A DNA stretch of 33,105 nt from Okeania sp. SIO3I5. GTDB taxonomy: Bacteria; Cyanobacteriota; Cyanobacteriia; Cyanobacteriales; Microcoleaceae. The position numbers and the translations under genes are program-made. Position 1 is the first letter of the stretch. The number at the start of each line of letters is the position of its first letter. The notes under the pieces are model-generated. The model was given only the letters and a program-made list of their open reading frames with translations, made no database searches and was not told where the DNA came from. The DNA lies in NCBI RefSeq assembly GCF_010672085.1, contig NZ_JAAHHT010000090.1, forward strand, positions 1-33,105. The letters are read 5' to 3'. Below are positions 7,629-15,540 of this stretch, piece after piece.

Positions 7629-8411
7629 CTAAGAAGCGATCGCCACTAAGCTGTCCAAAATTAACTGACCAAAGACTTGTTCCATTTCTGTTGCTATACG
7701 TCCATAATCTCCTTCATAAGGTGTCGTTTCACCCCGATGCTTAATTAAGGACTGTAGAACTGTCACTGCGTGTTTTTCAAACTGTGTTGCTCGCCAGAAC
7801 AAAGCAGCAGTTTCCATATCCCAGGCACTCTTTTTCTGGGTACTGCTTTCTAAGGTATTAATCAAACTTTTAACATTATCAGTTTTTTCACCGATTAGTT
7901 CAGGGTAATTATAGGCGTGATAATCTTCGACATGATGGCAAATCATTAATTGTACTGGGCAAGACAGTAATTCTGCCTGATGCCGAAGACTTTCCACGAG
8001 TAAGGGAGAAGCAAAAAGACTCTTTCCCCATTGTGAAGCAGAAATACCCGAATCGCGCATCAAGCCATAAAGGTTATTAACTTCATCAATGATATTAATG
8101 TCTCTAAGATTATCTGGAGTTACATATCGATCATTAGAGCCGTAACGAAGAATATAGTGAGCCTCAGCAGCATACATTTCCAGAAAGGCAAAGCCAGAGC
8201 CACCAGCACCCATTGGTACACTGGCAACAAACATATCATGCCCCTGATAACTACCTGTGTAGATAACTATGCCCCAACTATCAGTATGCAATTGAGCCTC
8301 TGGGAAATAACGGTTAACCAGACGCTGAGTACGTTGAGGATTGGAGCAAACAATACCTATTGCTGAGAGAGGTTTCTTGATAATGACGTTTTCATATCTG
8401 GTGAATTTCAT
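7629..8411 (-). CDS. Nucleoside phosphorylase superfamily protein (PNP/UDP type)
   Basis: A 260-residue protein. The glycine-rich phosphate site VPMGAGGSG is at about 65-73, a central ILRYGSND segment at 87-94, and the C-terminal WDMETAAL motif at 197-204, whose Met-Glu pair binds the nucleoside ribose in this superfamily. Length is normal for uridine or purine nucleoside phosphorylases of the hexameric class. The expected reaction is phosphorolysis of a nucleoside to base plus ribose-1-phosphate in salvage, in the cytosol. The base cannot be decided from sequence, and S-adenosylhomocysteine nucleosidase-like roles are not excluded. It starts at an ATG and is monocistronic. Confidence 0.82.
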   Translation of the reverse strand: MKFTRYENVIIKKPLSAIGIVCSNPQRTQRLVNRYFPEAQLHTDSWGIVIYTGSYQGHDMFVASVPMGAGGSGFAFLEMYAAEAHYILRYGSNDRYVTPDNLRDINIIDEVNNLYGLMRDSGISASQWGKSLFASPLLVESLRHQAELLSCPVQLMICHHVEDYHAYNYPELIGEKTDNVKSLINTLESSTQKKSAWDMETAALFWRATQFEKHAVTVLQSLIKHRGETTPYEGDYGRIATEMEQVFGQLILDSLVAIAS

Positions 8412-8604
8412 GGGGATACATTAACTTTTTATACGTAGACTTCACAGGTTGCGAAGCAGAACTGATGGAGGTAGTAGAAACTGATGCCAAGCCGAAAACA
8501 GCATTGATAGTTCATTAGCAATTATTGACAATATTTTCGGGAATATTTGATTCAAAACGTTCCTAGAAAACCTATACGAGGTTCACAAAACATAATTCAC
8601 AAAC
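8412..8604. other. Upstream region of the phosphorylase-like gene
   Basis: Holds the presumed promoter of the minus-strand gene at 7629-8411. No specific site could be assigned. It ends in the left target duplication TTCACAAAC (8596-8604) of the next element. Confidence 0.4.
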
Positions 8605-8894
8605 GGCTTTGTTGTATGAAAACATATAGTTACCGCACAATAGCCTAGCATATGTACTTCATACTTCTACAACTATTGTCCAATAAATAAATCAAACATC
8701 AATCTTTGACAAAAAAAGGGCTGAAACTTTTACCTGTAAAGGCTTTGATGCGTTTAACTATTGGCCAATAAATGGTAGCGCATCAATCTATAGAAAGAGG
8801 GTGATATAGCTGCCACTAGGTTCACCTTTCATGTCGGATCTGACAACCGAAAAGCGGAACGGATTTTCTATGGCTACTTTCATGCAACAAAGCC
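8605..8894. mobile_element. 290-bp IS5/IS903-like non-autonomous element
   Basis: Terminal inverted repeats GGCTTTGTTGTATGAAA (8605-8621) and TTTCATGCAACAAAGCC (8878-8894) match at 16 of 17 positions. The element is flanked on both sides by the identical 9-mer TTCACAAAC (8596-8604 and 8895-8903), a textbook target-site duplication. GGCTTTGTTG ends with a 9-bp duplication are typical of the IS903 group of the IS5 family. There is no transposase frame inside, but there is an internal hairpin TTGATGCG (8745-8752) / CGCATCAA (8779-8786). It would need a transposase from elsewhere. Confidence 0.88.
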
Positions 8895-8973
8895 TTCACA
8901 AACTAGAAAAACTTTTTCGGAAAGCCAAGTAGAGACGTTTCATAAAAAGTTTCTATATTATTTTTTACAATAT

Positions 8974-10152
8974 CTACTTATAATAAATTCCTGCTTGCTC
9001 AAACCGACGTAATGCTTCTCCCAAACGTTCGCACTCAGCAATTAAACTAATCCTTACATAACCCTCACCACCACTACCAAAAGCATTTCCAGGAGTTACC
9101 ACTACTCCAGTCTTTTGCAAAACAGATAAAGCAAAATCAGTCGAACCTATTCCTGGCGGACAAGGAACCCATAAATACATAGTTGCCAGAGTTTTTCGCA
9201 CATTCCAACCTAACTCCCCTAAACCTTGAATCAGAAAATCTCGACGTTGGCGATAACGTTCTTGAACCTCATATAAATATTCATCTGGTAATTGCAGAGC
9301 AGTCTTAGCTGCTGACTGCAAAGCACTAAACACACCATAATCCAAATTCGTTTTCAAAGTCCGTAACCCTTGAATAACATGAGAGTTACCCACAACAAAA
9401 CCTATGCGCCAACCAGCCATATTATAAGTTTTCGACATAGTGTGAAACTCAACACCAATATCTTTTCCTCCAGGAATTTCTAACAAACTGGTAGGTTGAT
9501 AACCATCAAAAGCCAACTCAGCATAACATAAGTCGTGAACTAGCAAAATCTCATACTTTTTGGCAAAAGCAACAATATCCTCAAAAAATTCTCGTGGAGC
9601 TACAGCACCAGTGGGATTACTAGGATAATTAAAAAAGAAAACTTTTGCCTGCTGTGCAACACTATCAGGAATATCTCCCAGATCGATAATCCAATCATTT
9701 TCCGGTTTCAGCAAAATACTATGAACCTTACCACCAGCAATTAAAGGACCTCGAAAATGTGCGGGATAGGCAGGATTAGGTGCTAAAACTAAATCTCCTG
9801 GATTTATATATGCCAAAGCTAAATGAGTCAAACCCTCTTTAGAACCCAAAAGTGGTAAAGCTTCTCCATCAGGATCAAGCTCTACACCATAACGACGAAA
9901 ATACCAATCAGTAATTGCTTTGCGGAAACTAGCAGTACCCTCAAAAGGTGGATAACCATGATTAGCAGTATCTTGTAAAGCATTAATGGCAGCTTCGACA
10001 ACGGGTTGAGGAGTCGCCCCATCGGGGTTGCCCATTCCCAAATCAATTAAATCTAATCCTTGTTCGCGGGCGCGAGCTTTTAGTTCATCTAAACGAGCAA
10101 AAACGTAAGGTGGTAGTGCTTGTACCCTGTCTGCTGGGTTAATCGAATACAT
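8974..10152 (-). CDS. Class I/II PLP-dependent aminotransferase
   Basis: A 392-residue fold-type I aminotransferase. Visible features are LGMGNPDG (38-45), the NYPSNPTGAV substrate/PLP segment, the HDLCYAEL Asp/Tyr pair that contacts the PLP ring, and SKTYNMAGWR with the Schiff-base Lys241. Length and motifs fit the aspartate / alanine (AlaC-like) / LL-diaminopimelate aminotransferase branch. Which of these it is cannot be settled by eye. It transfers an amino group to a 2-oxoacid in the cytosol. The ATG start sits beside a 7-bp repeat run. Same strand as the dehydrogenase gene at 10202 with a 49-bp gap, so the two may be co-transcribed, although the products have no obvious shared pathway. 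Confidence 0.9.
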   Translation of the reverse strand: MYSINPADRVQALPPYVFARLDELKARAREQGLDLIDLGMGNPDGATPQPVVEAAINALQDTANHGYPPFEGTASFRKAITDWYFRRYGVELDPDGEALPLLGSKEGLTHLALAYINPGDLVLAPNPAYPAHFRGPLIAGGKVHSILLKPENDWIIDLGDIPDSVAQQAKVFFFNYPSNPTGAVAPREFFEDIVAFAKKYEILLVHDLCYAELAFDGYQPTSLLEIPGGKDIGVEFHTMSKTYNMAGWRIGFVVGNSHVIQGLRTLKTNLDYGVFSALQSAAKTALQLPDEYLYEVQERYRQRRDFLIQGLGELGWNVRKTLATMYLWVPCPPGIGSTDFALSVLQKTGVVVTPGNAFGSGGEGYVRISLIAECERLGEALRRFEQAGIYYK

Positions 10153-10160
10153 ATATTATT

Positions 10161-10192
10161 CAGTTATCAGTTATCAGTTATCAGTTATCAGT
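10161..10192. repeat. Four and a half copies of CAGTTAT
   Basis: Perfect heptamer repeat filling most of the short gap between the dehydrogenase and the aminotransferase genes. It occupies the place where the aminotransferase ribosome-binding site should be, so copy-number change could alter its translation (inference). Confidence 0.93.
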
Positions 10193-10201
10193 ACCTCAAA
10201 T

Positions 10202-11386
10202 CTAAGTTCTAGAATTTGTGGTAGTATCAACATCTAAATTACTTGGAAAATTTTGTTTCTCTAGCTCCATTGGGACAGTTGTAGAAACCATTGCTGCTAC
10301 TAATTGCTCTGGAACTACTTTAAATGGTAGTTGATGAATATTAGAATTTGGATTACAAGCAACTTCAGCAGCATGGCATAATTCAGATAAAGTGATTTCT
10401 TTCAAGCCTAAGTCACTTAAACTTTTTGGTAAACCAATCTGATTGTAGAATTTTAACAGTTGTTGTCTGGCAGTTACAGCTAATTGATTGTTTTGTACCA
10501 TTTCTTCTAACCTTAGCTGAACTAATATACCATAAGCAACTTTTTCTCCATGTAATGTGCCATGACTGGCAGACAAATGAGTTAGACCATTATGAATAGC
10601 ATGGGCAGCTACAGTCCGACATTGTGTGCCGGCCATATCCCCAATTAAACCTGCTAATAATACTGTTGCATCTACGACTTCTTGCCAGGTTTCACCTCCT
10701 GGTTCTTCCAGGGCAGCAGTTGATTTTTGAAAGAGGATATCTCTTAATACTCTGGCTTGTTGGACCGCAGCAATAATCATTGTTTGCTCTAAGTGGCCAC
10801 TGCTAACTGAGGCTTCATACCATTTAGCGATCGCATCTCCAATACCAGCTATTAAAGTCCGGAGAGGCCCAGTTTGAATAATCCCATAATCCAGAATGAG
10901 CAATTCTGGACATCTAGCTAAAGTCACATCATATAAGAAAGCGCCTTGGTCTGAGTAGACATTTGATAATGCTGACCAAGCTGCACAAGTAGCTGCTGAG
11001 GTGGGAATGGTGATTATGGGTAAATTACATTGGTAAGCTAGGAGTTTGGCTGTATCGAGAGCTTTGCCACCACCAATACCAATTATTAGGTCTGCTTTTT
11101 GGTTGGCTACAGTTTGACGAAGATTGGCCAAGCTTGCTTCACTACAATCTGAGCCATAGTTAGCCTGGGTAAATTTTAAGTTATGGCTTTGTAGTAAAGC
11201 TTGGAGATAGGGTTGGATAATGTTCAGAGAGCGATCGCCTCCAACTATCAGGGGATTATTGCCTAGACGGGCGATCGCCTCTCCTGATTTGGCCAGAGCA
11301 TTTTTCCCTCGAATAATTTGGGCTGGAGCGATATTTAGGGATAATAAAGTTGTGGCTGGTTGGGAAATATTGCTAAATTTAATCAT
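10202..11386 (-). CDS. Iron/zinc-type alcohol dehydrogenase, GldA-like oxidoreductase
   Basis: Group III metal-dependent dehydrogenase fold. The NAD(P)-binding motif GIGGGKALDTAK is near residues 103-114, followed by IPTSAATCAAWSALSNVY. Metal ligands are expected at D184 (IAGIGDAIAKW), H262 or H265 (AAHAIHNGLT) and H279 (HGTLHGEKVAYG), numbered from the ATG. This is closest to glycerol dehydrogenase-like proteins. Substrate is unknown, and sn-glycerol-1-phosphate dehydrogenase-like roles are possible. The frame opens at a TTG at 11413, but the ATG at 11386 gives a normal N terminus and is preferred (394 residues). The C-terminal tail (about 15 residues, Thr/Asp/Asn-rich) looks like a family-unrelated extension. 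Confidence 0.85.
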   Translation of the reverse strand: MIKFSNISQPATTLLSLNIAPAQIIRGKNALAKSGEAIARLGNNPLIVGGDRSLNIIQPYLQALLQSHNLKFTQANYGSDCSEASLANLRQTVANQKADLIIGIGGGKALDTAKLLAYQCNLPIITIPTSAATCAAWSALSNVYSDQGAFLYDVTLARCPELLILDYGIIQTGPLRTLIAGIGDAIAKWYEASVSSGHLEQTMIIAAVQQARVLRDILFQKSTAALEEPGGETWQEVVDATVLLAGLIGDMAGTQCRTVAAHAIHNGLTHLSASHGTLHGEKVAYGILVQLRLEEMVQNNQLAVTARQQLLKFYNQIGLPKSLSDLGLKEITLSELCHAAEVACNPNSNIHQLPFKVVPEQLVAAMVSTTVPMELEKQNFPSNLDVDTTTNSRT

Positions 11387-11413
11387 GGCAACTAAGGCAC
11401 TTATTCGAGTCAA

Positions 11414-12212
11414 TTTTATTGAGTATAGGCAACTATTGTTATATTTGTCAGGTTTTCTCGAAAAATTTTAATAATTTTTTTCTAGATTAAAGTTTATACT
11501 AAAAATTCTGAATATTGTGATTGTCAACTATGTAAAATATAATTATTTTGTACGAGTAGGATGGGTGTATATTTTTTTAACTAGCTATTAGCTATCAGCC
11601 TAGATAATTGTGGATTGATAGAGATGTCTGGCAAGCGAAGCATTCTGGAACGGAAAATCTTGGGTTTAAATCCCTGATTCTAAAAGTCCGTTAATTTTAG
11701 GAGAGGTTTAAATCCCCTTCTAAGAATCTAAATGGGTTCACAATGTTTGGGGAGCATTCCAGAAAGGAAAGATTAAATACTTTTTAATTTTTGAAATTTC
11801 AGTAATTAGGATAAGCATCTACACAAAATTAATTACATATTCTTTTACCAAGTTTTCCAGCACTTTTTTGAGATATTTTTTAAATCTACTTCAGCTTTCA
11901 TAGACAGTAATTTCAATCCATTCATACTTCATAGTCACATAAATTTTTCAAGATAATTTAACTTTTATAAATATTTGTTAGTTTGAGCAGATATTTGTTT
12001 TTATTAAATACCTTTTGATGTTATAGCTAAGAAAGAATTGGTTAGGACATGGACTGATGATGAATCTTAGAGTAGGAAACACTTTTCCAACTGTTCCCAG
12101 TTAAGTGTTCCCTGTTCCCTGCTATAAAAAGTGAAGTGAGGATATGTTTTTTAGCAAATTTTCTGAACAAATATAAAAGGGATCAAAGAAAAAACTTTCT
12201 TTTAGCCAATTC
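11414..12212. other. Long spacer with structured segment, no gene seen
   Basis: AT-rich. It contains the nested-hairpin segment described at 11637-11774 and a short GTTCCCT repeat near 12106-12121. No reading frame with support was found. Confidence 0.55.
11637..11774. other. Structured segment, possible RNA or IS end remnant
   Basis: Outer arms TTCTGGAA (11643-11650) and TTCCAGAA (11757-11764) are inverted repeats set in similar contexts (GCATTC...GGAAA). Inside are a GGGTTTAAATCCC palindrome (11662-11674), a CTAAAA/TTTTAG hairpin with a GTCCGTTAA loop (11680-11700), and a second GGTTTAAATCCCC (11705-11717). GATTC and GAATC arms (11676 and 11724) enclose the middle. The pattern looks like a folded RNA or a degraded IS200/IS605-type end. 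No tnpA or tnpB frame is adjacent. Confidence 0.4.
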
Positions 12213-12372
12213 GTAAGCATTCAGCTATTAGCTTTCAGCTCTAAGCTTTTTAATAAATGGAGCAAGCATGAGCTTTTACTCATACTTTTAATTCTTTTAA
12301 ATCACGAAGATGCCAATCCCTGCTCTCAAGAGAATGAAATTGATAGCTGAATGCTGACTGCTGAATGCTTAC
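12213..12372. repeat. GCATTCAGC-family inverted-repeat element, copy A
   Basis: Bounded by GTAAGCATTCAGC (12213-12225) and its exact inverse GCTGAATGCTTAC (12360-12372), with further AGCT-rich subrepeats next to each end. Copy B with the same ends is at 24775-24879, and half-copies occur in the tandem repeat at the left edge. No coding content. Confidence 0.8.
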
Positions 12373-12447
12373 GCCAGTCCTTATATTACAGAAAATGTAA
12401 TTATTAATTGTTAATTATTAACTAATCAAATTTAGGAGCTAAAGAAA

Positions 12448-12747
12448 ATGAAAGGTTCATTTGCTAAATACGCCCAAGAAAGCAGTACAGAAGTAACATT
12501 TTATTATATAGATGGTCACACAGAAACCTTCAATTTGCCCATTAATGCACAACAATTTCAAGTTCAATTACAACAATTACTAAAACAGCCTTGGATTACC
12601 TTTCATTTAATAGATCAAACAGTTTGTATTTCTACTGAAAAAGTTATGAAAATTGAAATTAAACCACCTATAAATCAAATGCAAGGAGAAGGAGTATTTG
12701 CTAATTCTCAGAGAATAACTGCTTTACAGCGTAACGCTGGTAGATAA
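12448..12747 (+). CDS. Small protein of unknown function
   Basis: A 99-residue protein with a good ribosome site (AGGAG at 12434-12438, nine bases before the ATG). The first half has alternating hydrophobic strands (VTFYYIDGHTETFNLP), a Gln-rich helix (about 34-47) and another strand pair up to residue 75. That reads like a small alpha/beta domain with two strand-helix-strand parts. The basic, Gln/Asn-rich C terminus is likely flexible. No signal peptide, membrane segment or catalytic motif. It is monocistronic between repeat element A and the polysaccharide locus. I do not recognise the family. Confidence 0.7.
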   Translation: MKGSFAKYAQESSTEVTFYYIDGHTETFNLPINAQQFQVQLQQLLKQPWITFHLIDQTVCISTEKVMKIEIKPPINQMQGEGVFANSQRITALQRNAGR

Positions 12748-13228
12748 TCAATAATTTAATAGCTAAATGCTTACAAAACATATAAGCATTTATGCCGAAA
12801 AATCAAGGTTAAGAAATCAAACTTTCTGTATAACTATATTATTGATAATAAGTCAGTTAGTTAGAGACTTTTCTGTTGGACTAAAGCTGAATTTATAGAA
12901 AATCTGAAAAAATCTTTTTTAGTTGCCCTTGAATTTATTCAGCATGGCATCTTACAGTAGTTTTCAAGTTGATGAGATACAAAATTATGGGACAGTAGAG
13001 ACTAGGAAATCGGGAAAAGAAATTAATATTAAAACTTTACTTCGCTATTTGCACATACATAGTGCGGTCAAACTTAATAGCTCTAATTAGTAACTGTTTA
13101 CTGCTAACTAAATACAGGTCAATAATTTTATATATAATTACTTACCCTAGTCGTATTAGATAGTAAAATTAGATAGAGGGTGTATTGAGAGTAACTTAAA
13201 TTTCTGCAAAAATCATGGATATTACAAG
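12748..13228. other. Spacer before the sugar transferase
   Basis: Presumed promoter region of the plus-strand transferase gene. It contains one short ORF (12944-13090) and no other clear structure. Confidence 0.4.
12944..13090 (+). CDS. Doubtful 48-residue ORF
   Basis: An ATG-to-TAG frame encoding 48 residues. The segment GKEINIKTLLRYL (25-37) faintly resembles the start of Wzc/Wzz chain-length proteins, where an acidic-Ile-x-hydrophobic helix precedes the first membrane segment. That would fit a remnant in front of a polysaccharide locus. There is no ribosome-binding site, and the resemblance is weak; it may be chance. Confidence 0.2.
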   Translation: MASYSSFQVDEIQNYGTVETRKSGKEINIKTLLRYLHIHSAVKLNSSN

Positions 13229-14737
13229 ATGTTTAAGGATAATAAAAAAATATTGGGTTCACAAAAGCCGATAACTCCTGATGTTCAAAAAAGTAAATTC
13301 GACCAACGTGCTCCTCAAAGAATTCTCAGTCTTAGTCCTGGTACTAGGGTGGGTTGGTTGCGTACAATTTTATTTGTTTTTCTAGATGCGATTGTAGTAT
13401 CTATTTGTTGGAAAACTGCTCAGTGGATTAGTAATAATTTCAATATTTTCTCAGCAATTCCATCTTTTGATTTAGTCGGAAATTCTGTGGATCGACCAGG
13501 ATTTTTACTATCAATTTTACTGATTACATTAAATAGTATTGCTGCTGCTGGATTGTATGGGGAGCGCGAAAGTCGTCGTCAATATTTTAAGTTAATTAAA
13601 AGTCTTACTTTTGCCCAAGTAATTATACTATTCCTAGCTTTCCTTTATGAACCAGAAGCAATTTTTTCTCGTTCTACTTTTTTACTTGCATGGTTATTTA
13701 ATCTGATATTTGTACTAGCAGGTCGTTTAATTCTAGAAGGAAATATTACAAATATTCGTAGACGAGGGAAATTACCTAAAAAAATTTTTTTAGTGGGTAC
13801 TGCTCAAGATACTTTAGTGGCAAAAATTGCTCTGAAATTAGTCGGTAATAAAGAATATAAAATCTTAGGGCAAATAGATTTATCTATCAAAGAAAATTTG
13901 CATCGCTGGCAAAAGATTTTAGAAGATATATCTCAACAAAAAGTGGGAGAAATTTTTGTCTGTTCTTGGGAATCAATACCAAACTACATGGATTTTTACT
14001 GGAGTCTTAAAACTGCGGGCATTCATTTGCGGGTATTACCTGTAGGCTTAAATATTCCCAGCCAAGTTCCCAAGATCGATATGATTGGCGGTATGCCGAC
14101 AATTATATTTAGCCCTCCAATGATTATTGGCAGCGACTATTGGCTTAAGCGTAGCTTCGATCTAGTTTTATCTACCTTAGTTCTCATTTTCGCTATTCCT
14201 CTTTTTTTACTAATTGCAATCTTAATCAAATTAGATTCCCCAGGACCTATATTTTATCAACAAACACGAGTAGGTCTCAGATGCCGTCATTTCAAGCTCT
14301 GGAAATTCCGCACCATGGTAAGAAACGCAGAGCAATTGCACAAAAAACTTGAGGAACAAAACGAAATTAAAGGGGGGGTGTTGTTTAAAATGAAAGACGA
14401 TCCCCGCATCACCAAGATTGGGAAGTTTCTACGTCGTTCTAGTTTGGACGAACTCCCTCAACTATTTAATGTTCTGATGGGGCAAATGAGCTTGGTTGGT
14501 CCTCGTCCTTTAGCACTTCGAGATTTTGAAGGACTTTCAGAGCATCACTTAATTCGCCATAACGTTATGCCAGGAATTACAGGTTTGTGGCAAGTTTCTG
14601 GTCGCTCAAATATTATTGATTTTGAGAATGCTTTTCGTTTGGATATGATGTACATCAATAACTGGTCTTTAGCCCTTGATTTTATGATTTTGCTCAAGAC
14701 AATTAAAGTAGTATTATTCCCTGATGGAGCATATTAA
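13229..14737 (+). CDS. Polyprenyl glycosylphosphotransferase (initiating sugar transferase)
   Basis: A 502-residue membrane enzyme of the WbaP/WcaJ type (exopolysaccharide polyprenyl glycosylphosphotransferase). Four hydrophobic helices lie in about residues 47-170, then a soluble nucleotide-binding-like middle domain, then KRSFD (307-311) leading into a hydrophobic helix. The catalytic cytosolic domain carries DSPGPIFYQQ (336-345), KFRTM (359-363), DELPQ (407-411) and GPRPL (424-428). It moves sugar-1-phosphate from a UDP-sugar to undecaprenyl phosphate, the first step of repeat-unit assembly. The sugar is unknown. The stop overlaps the convergent WecB-like gene by 4 bases. It is the only gene of the locus on this strand apart from the export gene at the far end. 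Confidence 0.93.
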   Translation: MFKDNKKILGSQKPITPDVQKSKFDQRAPQRILSLSPGTRVGWLRTILFVFLDAIVVSICWKTAQWISNNFNIFSAIPSFDLVGNSVDRPGFLLSILLITLNSIAAAGLYGERESRRQYFKLIKSLTFAQVIILFLAFLYEPEAIFSRSTFLLAWLFNLIFVLAGRLILEGNITNIRRRGKLPKKIFLVGTAQDTLVAKIALKLVGNKEYKILGQIDLSIKENLHRWQKILEDISQQKVGEIFVCSWESIPNYMDFYWSLKTAGIHLRVLPVGLNIPSQVPKIDMIGGMPTIIFSPPMIIGSDYWLKRSFDLVLSTLVLIFAIPLFLLIAILIKLDSPGPIFYQQTRVGLRCRHFKLWKFRTMVRNAEQLHKKLEEQNEIKGGVLFKMKDDPRITKIGKFLRRSSLDELPQLFNVLMGQMSLVGPRPLALRDFEGLSEHHLIRHNVMPGITGLWQVSGRSNIIDFENAFRLDMMYINNWSLALDFMILLKTIKVVLFPDGAY

Positions 14738-15540
14738 CCGTAAAGGATTTCTTGCTGAGGTTGTGGCAAATTTGTGGGGTCAAATTGGCGCAACTTTAAC
14801 ATCTGCAAGATTATTAGCCAAATATAATAAGGACCTAAAAGCAGATAGCGTTTCCAAAGGCGTTTCGGTTCTTGGATAAGTCTATAAGACCACTCCAAAC
14901 CTAGAGCTTGCATTTTTTTTGGTGCTTTGGACAAGAATCCGGCATGGAAATCAAAAGCCGCTCCAACAGCTAACAGTGGCATTGATAGGGCTTCACGATA
15001 CTCATAAGCCCATACCTCTTGGCGCGGACAACCCAAACCCACAAAAGTAATAGCTGCCCCGCTGTCGCGTATCTCCTTAGCAATTTCAAGCTTTTCTTCT
15101 GGAGAAACTTTTCTAAACTTAGAAGGTTGAGTTCCAGCTATGACAAGGTTGGGATAGCGATCGCTTAACCTCTTCAATAAAGCCTCCAAAACCTCCGGTC
15201 TGCTACCATAAAAATAAATCGGCAACCCTTCAGCAGCCGCCTGCTCACACAACAGCAAAGTTAAGTTAGGACCAGTAACGGGTTTTTTGAGCTTAGTTTT
15301 GTACATCAAGTTCATAGCCCATCTTACTGGTTGACCGTCGGGACAAACCAGATCGAAATGATTGAGACGATACCGATGGGTAGGGTCTTGTACCCCCGTC
15401 ATCACTCCATGAACGGCCAATGCAGAAACAGCCATCGGTTGTTTGGCCTTAGCTGCTTCAATAATTTTGAACACAGCTGCTTCGTAATCAAGGGCATTCA
15501 CCAATACGCCAGCAATATTTTTTTTTCCCCCATCAATCAT
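14734..15540 (-). CDS. WecB/TagA/CpsF family glycosyltransferase (GT26)
   Basis: A 268-residue protein. The conserved DGQP motif is at 68-71 (the Asp acts as base in TagA-type enzymes), then ITFVGLGCPRQE in the middle and a C-terminal region rich in basic and aromatic residues (WSYRLIQEPKRLWKRYLLLGPYYIW) that likely binds the membrane surface. Family enzymes add N-acetylmannosamine(uronate) or a similar sugar to a lipid-linked acceptor, so it probably extends the lipid-linked sugar early. The ATG follows the epimerase stop codon with no gap, so the two are translationally coupled. Last gene of the minus-strand run, meeting the initiating transferase tail to tail. Confidence 0.92.
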   Translation of the reverse strand: MIDGGKKNIAGVLVNALDYEAAVFKIIEAAKAKQPMAVSALAVHGVMTGVQDPTHRYRLNHFDLVCPDGQPVRWAMNLMYKTKLKKPVTGPNLTLLLCEQAAAEGLPIYFYGSRPEVLEALLKRLSDRYPNLVIAGTQPSKFRKVSPEEKLEIAKEIRDSGAAITFVGLGCPRQEVWAYEYREALSMPLLAVGAAFDFHAGFLSKAPKKMQALGLEWSYRLIQEPKRLWKRYLLLGPYYIWLIILQMLKLRQFDPTNLPQPQQEILYG

